From NCBI RefSeq assembly GCF_001418135.1, contig NZ_LIPQ01000046.1, positions 1 through 59,561 of the forward strand: a stretch of 59,561 nucleotides of DNA. Reading direction: 5' to 3'. Position 1 is the first letter of the stretch; the number at the start of each line of letters is the position of its first letter. The DNA is from Streptomyces aureus. GTDB taxonomy: Bacteria; Actinomycetota; Actinomycetes; Streptomycetales; Streptomycetaceae. A program made the translations under genes and the position numbers. The notes beneath the pieces are model-generated. The model was given only the letters and a program-made list of their open reading frames with translations. It was not told the DNA's origin and did not search any database. Of the stretch, positions 25,110-31,745 are shown piece after piece.

Positions 25110-25200
25110 GCCCCTGCTGCCCGTGGTCCCGGGCCCGCTCCGTCCGTACGGCGGACGGGGCCCGCTCCGACGGGCATGCGCTCGGCATACTGACCCCTCC

Positions 25201-25215
25201 TGATCATCGAGATCA
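25201..25215. promoter_or_regulatory. TGATC-N5-GATCA inverted repeat before the TTG-start gene
   Basis: Five-base perfect inverted repeat, 13 bases upstream of the start codon and overlapping the presumed transcript start (a CATACT at 25187-25192 could be the -10 box). Weak candidate operator. Confidence 0.3.
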
Positions 25216-25228
25216 CGCAGGAGGAGCT

Positions 25229-25807
25229 TTGGCCGCCAGTTTCAGGACCGTCGTCGAGGTGGGACCGGATCATCTCGCGCAGGCCCGGTCCATCGACCGG
25301 GTGTTCCAGGAGGCGATCGCGCCGGCGACCGTCAATTTCGACTTCGAGGCGATACGGGAGGCCGCCGCGGCCGTCCCGGACAGCACCGTGGTGAAGATGG
25401 TACGGGGCTGGGGGCTCCAGGAGTACGCCCCCGTCCTGGTCATGGTCCTCTCCCTCAAGGAGGCCGTCCGGCAGGCGCTTCCGCCGGAGTGCGCGGAGGC
25501 CGGGTTCTGGGCCACCGTCGAGCGGGAGCTCGTCCAGGCCTTCACCGGCCTCGCCGCGCAGGAGGGGCAGCCCGGTCTCTCCTTCTACGAGGAGTCGGGG
25601 GAGCGGACCCGGTTCTACCGGGACCTGTTCTTCGCCCTGCAGGACGAGGAGACCGGGGAGCACATGTACGCCCTGGCCTTCTGCGTCGACGTGACCGTCG
25701 AGCTGCCGAAGGAGCGGGCCGTCGCCCTGGAGCTGACGGACATCGTGCCGTTCGCGGTCCGGCTCAACGCGATCGTGGTCCGCCAGGCCCTGGACCTCGT
25801 GGCCTGA
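25229..25807 (+). CDS. Conserved hypothetical protein (192 aa)
   Basis: Soluble 192-residue protein of unknown role. Sequence features: an acidic, mixed alpha/beta composition, with VVKMVRGWGLQEYAPVLVMV and YEESGERTRFYRDLFFALQD as the most distinctive stretches and a C-terminal PFAVRLNAIVVRQALDLVA helix. It resembles conserved actinobacterial proteins that I cannot name. The TTG at 25229 is chosen because GGAGGAG precedes it closely and it gives the opening MAASFRTVVEVGPDHLAQAR; no better ATG or GTG with a ribosome site is visible. Monocistronic, convergent with the ferredoxin-reductase fusion gene, with a hairpin and short tandem repeats between them. Confidence 0.7.
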   Translation: MAASFRTVVEVGPDHLAQARSIDRVFQEAIAPATVNFDFEAIREAAAAVPDSTVVKMVRGWGLQEYAPVLVMVLSLKEAVRQALPPECAEAGFWATVERELVQAFTGLAAQEGQPGLSFYEESGERTRFYRDLFFALQDEETGEHMYALAFCVDVTVELPKERAVALELTDIVPFAVRLNAIVVRQALDLVA

Positions 25808-25829
25808 CGTCCCACGTCGCGAGGGATCG

Positions 25830-25851
25830 CCGGCCCGCCGTCCCGGGCCGG
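25830..25851. terminator. CCGGCCCG hairpin between convergent genes
   Basis: Eight-base perfect stem (25830-25837 and 25844-25851) with a six-base loop, 23 bases after one stop and 47 before the other. It is followed by three tandem copies of CCTGCGACC (25853-25879, third copy degenerate). Confidence 0.55.
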
Positions 25852-25897
25852 ACCTGCGACCCCTGCGACCCCTGCAGCCCCTTCGGCCTTCGGCCCT

Positions 25898-27556
25898 TCA
25901 GGCCTTCAGGCGCCGGCGAACGCCCCGCGCCGCCGCGACGAGCTCCGGCACCGTGGCGAGCTTGACCCGGGGGCGACCCGCGTCCTGCCCCTTCGCCCGC
26001 TCGGTCCGGTCGATGGCCGCGAGACCGCGCGCGTCGACGAGATGGCGGCTGCGCCTCCGTGCCAGCCGGCGGAACTCCCGTGCCGTGCCCGTCGGCTTCG
26101 GCAGTGCGCCGGCGACCGCGTCCGCGAGCAGCGTCCCGACGGTCTCCTCCGCGCAGGCCCGGTTGGCCCCGATGCCGCCGGTGGGCCCCCGCTTGATCCA
26201 GCCGACGACATAGCCGCCGGGCAGCCCGGCCACCCGCCCGGCCTCGTGCGGCACCGTCCCGGTCGCCTCGTCGAAGGGCAGCCCCGCCAGCGGGACCCCC
26301 CGGTAGCCGATCGCCCGGACGAGGAGACCCGCCTCGATCTCCGTACCGGAGGGTGATCCGTCCTCCGTGACCCGGACCGCGCGGACGGCGTCGGTGCCGA
26401 CGGCCTCGACCGGGGCGGAGTGGAAGCGGAGCACGATGCGGCGCCGGTCCGTTGCCGGGGGCCGCGTCCAGTCCACCGTCTCCCGCGGCACGCCCCGCAG
26501 CAGCGCGGCCTTCTCCCCGTCCGCCGCCGCGTCCACGCTCGCGCCGGTGCGCGGGTCCCGGTCGTCGACGACCAGGTCCACCTGCGGGAGGTGTTTGAGG
26601 GCGAGCAGTTCGGAGCCCGTGTACGCCGCGTCCTCCGGGCCGCGGCGGCCGAGCAGCACCACCTCGCGCACCCGGGTGCCGCGCAGGGCGGCGAGGGCGT
26701 GGTCGGCGATGTCCGTACCGGCGAGGGCGTCGGGATCCGTGACGAGGACCCGGGCGACGTCGAGCGCCACGTTGCCGTTGCCGACCACGACGACCCGCCC
26801 GGCGGTGAGCGGGACGGCGTCCGCGCCGGTCTCGGGGTGTGCGTTGTACCAGGAGACGACCGAGGTCGCCGGGACGCTGCCCGGCAGGTCCTCGCCCGGG
26901 ATGCCGAGCCGCCGGTCGGAGGGAGCGCCCACCGCGTAGACCACCGCGTCGTGGTGCGCGGCGAGTTCCTCGACGGTGACCTCCTTGCCGATCTCCACGC
27001 CCAGCCGCATCCGGACCCGGGGGTGGGTGTGGAAGCGGGCGAAGGTCTCTCCGGCGCCCCTGGTCGCCGGGTGGTCGGGCGCCACGCCGTACCGCAGGAG
27101 TCCGCCGGCCACCGGCAGCCGGTCGATCAGGGTGACCTCGGCGTTGGTGTGCAGGAGGAGGTCCTCGGCCGCGTACATGCCCGCGGGACCCGTGCCGACG
27201 ACCGCGATCCTCAGCGGGGCGAAGTCGGAAGGCAGCGAGCGGGGGAACGAGGGCCCGCCCCACGGGTGGAAGTTGGGTGAGGCGAGGACCGGTGCGGGCG
27301 TCCGGTCCGCGTAGTACGCGGCGTTGACGTCCTCGTACTCCCGCAGCCGTGCGGTGAGCCGGTCCGCCGGGAAGATCGCGTCGACGGGGCAGGCGTCGGC
27401 GCATGCCCCGCAGTCGATGCAGGCCTCGGGGTCGATGTACAGCATCTCCGTGGTGCCGAAGTCCGGCTCCTCGGGCGTCGGATGGATGCAGTTGACCGGG
27501 CAGACGGCGACGCAGGTGGCGTCGTTGCAGCAGGTCTGGGTGATCGCGTAGGTCAT
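25898..27556 (-). CDS. 7Fe ferredoxin fused to FAD/NADPH ferredoxin reductase (FprB-like)
   Basis: Single-chain electron-transfer protein of 552 residues. Residues 1-65 form a 7Fe-type ferredoxin: Cys9, Cys15, Cys19 and Cys23 in the first half, and ACIDCGACADACP (Cys46, 49, 52, 56) in the second. From about 110 onward is an adrenodoxin-reductase-like module with FAD loop VVGTGPAGMYAAEDLL, NADPH loop VVVVGNGNVALDVARVL, and the C-terminal GGYVVGWIKRGPTGGIGANR segment. It would pass electrons from NADPH to a partner oxygenase. The diiron enzyme gene ends 33 bases upstream on the same strand, so it is the obvious partner. The fusion makes a separate ferredoxin unnecessary. Confidence 0.9.
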   Translation of the reverse strand: MTYAITQTCCNDATCVAVCPVNCIHPTPEEPDFGTTEMLYIDPEACIDCGACADACPVDAIFPADRLTARLREYEDVNAAYYADRTPAPVLASPNFHPWGGPSFPRSLPSDFAPLRIAVVGTGPAGMYAAEDLLLHTNAEVTLIDRLPVAGGLLRYGVAPDHPATRGAGETFARFHTHPRVRMRLGVEIGKEVTVEELAAHHDAVVYAVGAPSDRRLGIPGEDLPGSVPATSVVSWYNAHPETGADAVPLTAGRVVVVGNGNVALDVARVLVTDPDALAGTDIADHALAALRGTRVREVVLLGRRGPEDAAYTGSELLALKHLPQVDLVVDDRDPRTGASVDAAADGEKAALLRGVPRETVDWTRPPATDRRRIVLRFHSAPVEAVGTDAVRAVRVTEDGSPSGTEIEAGLLVRAIGYRGVPLAGLPFDEATGTVPHEAGRVAGLPGGYVVGWIKRGPTGGIGANRACAEETVGTLLADAVAGALPKPTGTAREFRRLARRRSRHLVDARGLAAIDRTERAKGQDAGRPRVKLATVPELVAAARGVRRRLKA

Positions 27557-27589
27557 GTCGTCGGCTCTGCTCTGCTCGGCTCGGAGGGG

Positions 27590-28501
27590 TCAGACGAGGT
27601 GGGCGCGCTGGTAGAAGAAGAGCGCGGGCCGGGTCAGCATCCCGACATCGGCCAGGAACTCCATCAGTCCGGAGCAACTGGCGCGCAGCTGTGCCTTGTA
27701 GTGCTCGTTGGCGGCCGCCTCGCGGCGGGCCCGCTCCGGGTCGAGTCCGGCCCGCTCGTACACCTCCGGGTTCACCAGGCTGGTGATGATGTAGTAGGCG
27801 GCGATGGCGACGACGAGCGCCTGGAAGTGCCGGCGGGCCCTGCTCGCGCGGGCGAGGGCGCGGCGCGTCTCGTCCCGGGCGAACTTCATGTGCCGGGACT
27901 CCTCGACGACATGGATGTTGCTGATGGTGCGGACGAAGGGGACGACCCGCTCGTCGCGCATCCAGTCGCGCTGCATGACGTCGAGGACCTCCTCGGCGAC
28001 GAGGATTCCGGCGTACGCGGCCTCGCCGAAGCCGACGGTCTTCATGAAGCGTCCGAGTTCGAGGACGGCCCGCCGGGGCCGGTACGCGGGCGCGCCGAGC
28101 TTCTGGGAGCCCCGGGCGAACATGATCGAGTGCCGGCACTCGTCGGCGATCTCGGTGAGGGCCCACTGGAACCGGGGGTCGGTGTGGTCCAGGAGGTAGA
28201 TGTCGCGGAGCACCATCTGCTGGAGGATCATCTCGAACCAGATGCCGGTGCTGGCGACCGACGCGGTCTCCTGCCGGGTCAGCTCCTTGCGCTGCTCCTC
28301 GGTCATCTCGTTCCAGTAGTCCGTGCCGTAGAGGGAGTTCCACTCGGGGCTCTGGCCGTGGAAGTCCTTGTCGAGGGGCGTGTCCCAGTCGACCTCGACG
28401 GCGGGGTCGTACGACAGCTTCGCGGCCGACCGGAGCAGCCGCTCGGCCGTGGAGCTGTCGTGCCGACCCTCGTTCTCCGGTCGAACGGTGCTGTGTGCCA
28501 T
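27590..28501 (-). CDS. AurF-like non-heme diiron oxygenase
   Basis: Probable diiron N- or C-oxygenase of 303 residues, in the p-aminobenzoate N-oxygenase (AurF) group. Metal-ligand motifs are visible: Glu90 in WFEMILQQ, ECRH (Glu121, His124), EEVLDVMQRDW (Glu170/171) and the second ESRH (Glu201, His204) in HVVEESRHMKFARDE. That gives the two EX2H pairs plus extra carboxylates needed for a diiron site. Strong similarity to acyl-ACP or arylamine oxygenases cannot be separated by eye. ATG 28501 opens MAHSTVRPEN; a longer frame upstream covers the operator and is unlikely. Its electron donor is encoded next. The three-half-site operator upstream indicates tight repression. Confidence 0.85.
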   Translation of the reverse strand: MAHSTVRPENEGRHDSSTAERLLRSAAKLSYDPAVEVDWDTPLDKDFHGQSPEWNSLYGTDYWNEMTEEQRKELTRQETASVASTGIWFEMILQQMVLRDIYLLDHTDPRFQWALTEIADECRHSIMFARGSQKLGAPAYRPRRAVLELGRFMKTVGFGEAAYAGILVAEEVLDVMQRDWMRDERVVPFVRTISNIHVVEESRHMKFARDETRRALARASRARRHFQALVVAIAAYYIITSLVNPEVYERAGLDPERARREAAANEHYKAQLRASCSGLMEFLADVGMLTRPALFFYQRAHLV

Positions 28502-28545
28502 GGTGCGGCTCCTTGGATCGCGCGATCGGCGGCTCGGGCACTTAT

Positions 28546-28575
28546 TAGACTTCATGTCTAGCAAGCTTGTTAGAC
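28546..28575. promoter_or_regulatory. Three-half-site operator TAGAC-N5-GTCTA-N10-TAGAC
   Basis: TAGAC (28546-28550), GTCTA (28556-28560) and TAGAC (28571-28575) form two overlapping palindromes that share the middle half-site. The right one, 28556-28575, is a 20-bp palindrome with one mismatched pair. It lies 45-74 bp upstream of the diiron oxygenase start in an AT-rich stretch. A TetR-type repressor is likely but none is adjacent. Confidence 0.65.
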
Positions 28576-28642
28576 GGAACGTATAGCAAGGCTCCCGGGC
28601 AGGCCTACCCCTCGGTACGCACTTTTTCCCGCAGGCATGCGA

Positions 28643-28675
28643 ACGGGGCCGGAACCCAGTGGGTTCCGGCCCCGT
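28643..28675 (-). terminator. Strong hairpin after the subtilisin gene
   Basis: Perfect 15-bp stem (ACGGGGCCGGAACCC at 28643-28657, complement 28661-28675) with a three-base loop, 60 bases past the protease stop on the minus strand. No U-tract. It insulates the diiron operon from the protease gene. Confidence 0.85.
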
Positions 28676-28734
28676 CGAGGGGTCACACTCAGTCAGAAGG
28701 CCGGCCCCGTGAGGTCAGGCTCGGCGGCTCGGAC

Positions 28735-30555
28735 TCAGAAGGTCAGGTTCCAGGCGTCGATCCTGCCCGTGTCCTGGCTCGCGTTGTCGTTGACCCGGAG
28801 CTTCCAGACCCCGTTCGCGACCTCCGCGGAGGCGTTGACCGTGAACGTCTGGACGATGTTGTCCGTGCCGCTGCCGGTCCGGTTGTGGACCGTGTAGACG
28901 GTGCCGTCCGGAGCCACCAGGTCGACCTTCAGGTCGCCGATGTAGGTGTGCTTGACGTCCACGCCCACCTTGAGCGTGGCCGGGGCGTTGCCCGTCACGC
29001 CGCTGACCGTGATCGGGCTCTCGACCGTCGTGTTGTCGGCGATCGTCACATCGGCGAGGTTCTCGAAGTACGCGCCGGGCGGCGGGGTGGTGCCCCCGAC
29101 GGCCTTCAGGGCGTCGACCGCGCCTTCACCGAAGAAGCCGTTCTTGGTCGTGGTGCCCTTGCAGCGGGTGTCCGAGGGGCACGCGCGGTCATTGGCCTGG
29201 ACGCCCAGCTGGTCCCGGATCTGCGCCGGGGTGAAGGTCGGGTTGGTGCTCGCGATCAGCGCCGCGACACCCGCCACGTGCGGGGAGGCCATCGAGGTGC
29301 CGCTCATGTTGCCGTACTTGCCGCCCGGCAGCGTCGAGTACACCTGGGTGGCACCGTCGCCGCCCGGCGCGGCGATGTCGATCACGCCGTTGCCGAAGTT
29401 CGAGTACGAGGCCTTGGCGCCGCCGCTGGCCTGCGAGGCGACCGTCACGACGCCCGGCAGCTCCGTCGGGATGTCGATGCAGGCGTTGGTGATGGTGCGG
29501 GTGACCGGGGTCGAGTCGTTGGGGCTCTCGGAGTCGGTCGTCTTGTTCGCCAGGTCGTAGTTGGAGTTGCCGGCGGCGGCCACCTGGAGCGAACCCTTGC
29601 CCTCGGCGTACACCTGCGCCCGGCGGACACCCTCGATGATGGCGGCCTGGTCCAGGTTGTCCGGGCAGTTGAACTGCCACGGGTCCGTGTAGTAGCTGTT
29701 GTTGGTGACCTTGAAGCCGTGGTCACCGGCCCACATGAAGCCGCAGATCGTGTTCTCCGCGAAGAACAGGCTGCTGGTCGGCTCCGCGATGCGGACGGAG
29801 GAGATCTTCACGCCCGGCGCGACGCCGATGACGCCCTTGCCGTTCTTGGCGGCCGCGATCGTGCCCGCGACGTGCGTGCCGTGGGTGCCGACGTCACGCC
29901 AGGCACCCGCGCGCGTGTCCGCCTTGCCGTAGGCGCAGGAGGCCGAGTCGGCGGCGTTGAAGTTGGGCGCGATGTCCTGGTGCTGGTCGTCGACGCCGGT
30001 GTCGAGGACGCCGACCTTCACCGTCGCCGAACCGGTGGTGACCGCCCAGGCCTGCTCGGCCTTGATCTGCGTCATGTCCCAGCGGTTCGACTCCGTGAGC
30101 GTGGTGGTCGACTGCGACGGGTTGGCCGGGAGCGCCGGGTTGTAGGCGTCGGCGGGGACGTCCGAGGTGCGGGTCGCCCCGACCTGCTGGACACCGCTGA
30201 CGGTGCGCATCGCCGAGGCGAAGGACGCGGACGTCGAGTGGGCCACGATCACGCCGATCGCGTCATAGGCGGCGAAGACCGAACCGCCGTTGCCCGTGAC
30301 CGCGCCGCTGACCGCCGAGGTGCCGCCGGGGGCCGTGATCACCAGGTACGCGCGGGTGCCCGCGGCCCAGGCGGCCGGAGCCGCTGCCGGTGTCGTCGTG
30401 CTCTGCGTCGCCCCCGCCGAACGGGCCGCGACGGGCTCCGTGTCGGTCGGTGCTGCCTGGGCGAATCCCGCGGGAGCGGCGAGCGCCACGGTCGTACCGA
30501 GCGCCGCGGCGGCCATGGCCGACGTTCTCAACCGGCTGGATATGAGGGAAAACAA
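28735..30555 (-). CDS. Secreted subtilisin-like serine protease (S8) with P-domain
   Basis: Extracellular endopeptidase precursor of 606 residues. The TTG start at 30555 is chosen because GGAGG lies five bases upstream and it opens a clean signal peptide (MFSLISSRLRTSAMAAAALG, cleavage near AQAA); an upstream ATG adds an unlikely 23 residues. A propeptide of about 100 residues follows. Catalytic residues: Asp185 (VGVLDTGVDD), His225 (GTHGTHVAGT), Asn330 (AAAGNSNYD) and Ser421 (GTSMASPHVAG). After about residue 490 comes a proprotein-convertase P-domain (VGVDVKHTYIGDLKVDLVAP to RIDAWNLTF) that stabilises such enzymes. Single gene between a strong terminator and a divergent promoter region. Confidence 0.92.
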   Translation of the reverse strand: MFSLISSRLRTSAMAAAALGTTVALAAPAGFAQAAPTDTEPVAARSAGATQSTTTPAAAPAAWAAGTRAYLVITAPGGTSAVSGAVTGNGGSVFAAYDAIGVIVAHSTSASFASAMRTVSGVQQVGATRTSDVPADAYNPALPANPSQSTTTLTESNRWDMTQIKAEQAWAVTTGSATVKVGVLDTGVDDQHQDIAPNFNAADSASCAYGKADTRAGAWRDVGTHGTHVAGTIAAAKNGKGVIGVAPGVKISSVRIAEPTSSLFFAENTICGFMWAGDHGFKVTNNSYYTDPWQFNCPDNLDQAAIIEGVRRAQVYAEGKGSLQVAAAGNSNYDLANKTTDSESPNDSTPVTRTITNACIDIPTELPGVVTVASQASGGAKASYSNFGNGVIDIAAPGGDGATQVYSTLPGGKYGNMSGTSMASPHVAGVAALIASTNPTFTPAQIRDQLGVQANDRACPSDTRCKGTTTKNGFFGEGAVDALKAVGGTTPPPGAYFENLADVTIADNTTVESPITVSGVTGNAPATLKVGVDVKHTYIGDLKVDLVAPDGTVYTVHNRTGSGTDNIVQTFTVNASAEVANGVWKLRVNDNASQDTGRIDAWNLTF

Positions 30556-30710
30556 TGCGTCCTCCGATGACCCGGTGGCGCGGGTGGCGCCCGCCGGGCC
30601 CTGTGATGTGTGGGGTGGACGCAAGATCCCAGACTCGCGGGGCGGAAGGAAGCGTTCAGTCCGAGAAGCCCGTTCGCGTTACGCACTGTTGACCGATCGG
30701 GGCGATTTGC

Positions 30711-30745
30711 TGGACAGATGTCCATGTACAGTGGACACCTGTCCA
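30711..30745. promoter_or_regulatory. Double operator: two TGGACA-N2-TGTCCA palindromes
   Basis: Perfect 14-bp palindromes at 30711-30724 and 30732-30745, separated by TGTACAG, so their centres are 21 bp (two helical turns) apart. TACAGT (30727-30732) between them is a good -10 box for the DUF1304-TetR operon starting at 30777. The TetR protein encoded at 31147 is the natural candidate to bind here; the subtilisin gene on the other side may also be affected. Confidence 0.7.
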
Positions 30746-30776
30746 GGAAATCTGGCTGAACGGTGAGGAGACGACG

Positions 30777-31139
30777 GTGGAGACGACGGCGAACGTGCTG
30801 GTGGGCCTGGTGGCCGCCCTGCACGCCTACATCCTGGTTCTGGAGATGTTCCTGTGGGAGAAGAAGCCGGGGCGCGGCCTCTCCGGCTTCGACGCGGACA
30901 TGGCCCGCGCCACCGCGCCGCTCGCCGCGAACCAGGGCCTCTACAACGGCTTCCTCGCCGCCGGACTCGTCTGGGGCCTGATCGCCGACGACCCGACCGG
31001 CTTCCGGGTCCAGGTCTTCTTCCTCGGCTGCGTCGTCATCGCCGGTCTGTACGGCGGTCTCACCGCCAACCGCCGCATCCTGGTCGCCCAGGCGCTTCCG
31101 GGAGCGCTCGCCCTCGGCGCCGTCCTGCTGAGCCGGTGA
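30777..31139 (+). CDS. DUF1304 family membrane protein
   Basis: Small integral membrane protein of 120 residues with four hydrophobic segments (about 4-27, 50-68, 75-95, 100-119). The sequences LHAYILVLEMFLWEK, NQGLYNGFLAAGLVWGL and GLYGGLTANRRILVAQALPG are typical of DUF1304, whose members behave as small inner-membrane proteins, possibly transporters or efflux helpers. GTG 30777 follows GAGGAG with six bases between. The TetR regulator gene starts seven bases after its stop, so both are on one transcript under the double operator; self-regulation of a membrane exporter is a likely scheme (inference). Confidence 0.85.
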   Translation: METTANVLVGLVAALHAYILVLEMFLWEKKPGRGLSGFDADMARATAPLAANQGLYNGFLAAGLVWGLIADDPTGFRVQVFFLGCVVIAGLYGGLTANRRILVAQALPGALALGAVLLSR

Positions 31140-31146
31140 TCCGGCC

Positions 31147-31713
31147 GTGACCGCGACACCGGGAGACCCCCGGGCGGCCAGGACCCGGGCCAAGCTGCGC
31201 CGGGCCCTCCTCGACGAGTGCGCCGAGCGCCCGCTGGCCGACGTCACCATCGCCACGCTCGTACGCCGGGCCGGCGTCGGCCGTGCCACCTTCTACGTCC
31301 ACTACGGCGACCTGGAGGCGCTCGCCGTCGACGCCTGCGCCGACGTGGTCCGCGACGCGGTGGACGCCCTGCACGCCTGGCGCGGCACCCCCGACCCGGC
31401 GTCCCCGCCGCCCGCGCTGCTCGCCTTCCTCGCCGAACTCGCCCCGCACACGGGCCTCTACCGCGCCCTGCTGCGGCCGGGCGGCGGCGGGCCGCTCGGC
31501 CTCGTGCTCCACGAGGACCTGAGGGCCCGCAGCCTCCACGAGCGCAGCCTGGCCGGGGCTCCCGAGCCGGAACTGATCGCCTCGGCCGTGGCCGCGACCT
31601 TCGCCGGAGTGCTAGCCGACTGGCTGCACGGCCTGGTGGAGGGCGACTCCGACCGGATCGCCCACCACGTCTGGCGCCTGCTCGTCACCCTGCACCGCAC
31701 GCCGCTGGGGTAG
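31147..31713 (+). CDS. TetR family transcriptional regulator
   Basis: Regulator of 188 residues. The N-terminal helix-turn-helix spans about 10-56 (RTRAKLRRALLDECAERPLA, then ATLVRRAGVGRATFYVHYGD), the C-terminal ligand domain is all-helical. The GRATFYVHYGDLEAL recognition segment is standard. Start GTG 31147 lies seven bases after the DUF1304 stop. It probably represses its own operon through the tandem TGGACA/TGTCCA palindromes; ligand unknown. Its stop is only 32 bases from the stop of the convergent amylase gene, and I see no strong terminator between them. Confidence 0.9.
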   Translation: MTATPGDPRAARTRAKLRRALLDECAERPLADVTIATLVRRAGVGRATFYVHYGDLEALAVDACADVVRDAVDALHAWRGTPDPASPPPALLAFLAELAPHTGLYRALLRPGGGGPLGLVLHEDLRARSLHERSLAGAPEPELIASAVAATFAGVLADWLHGLVEGDSDRIAHHVWRLLVTLHRTPLG

Positions 31714-31745
31714 CCCGGGCTCGTTCAGGTGCCGGGCCGCCGGTC

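Noticed and set aside
25898..28501. AurF-like enzyme considered as part of a biosynthetic gene cluster
   Set aside because: Neighbours are a subtilisin, an unknown protein and regulators; no PKS, NRPS or tailoring set is visible.
25764..28541. 925-codon open frame on the minus strand
   Set aside because: Out of phase with the ferredoxin-reductase fusion and the diiron gene; Arg/Pro/Gly-rich shadow.
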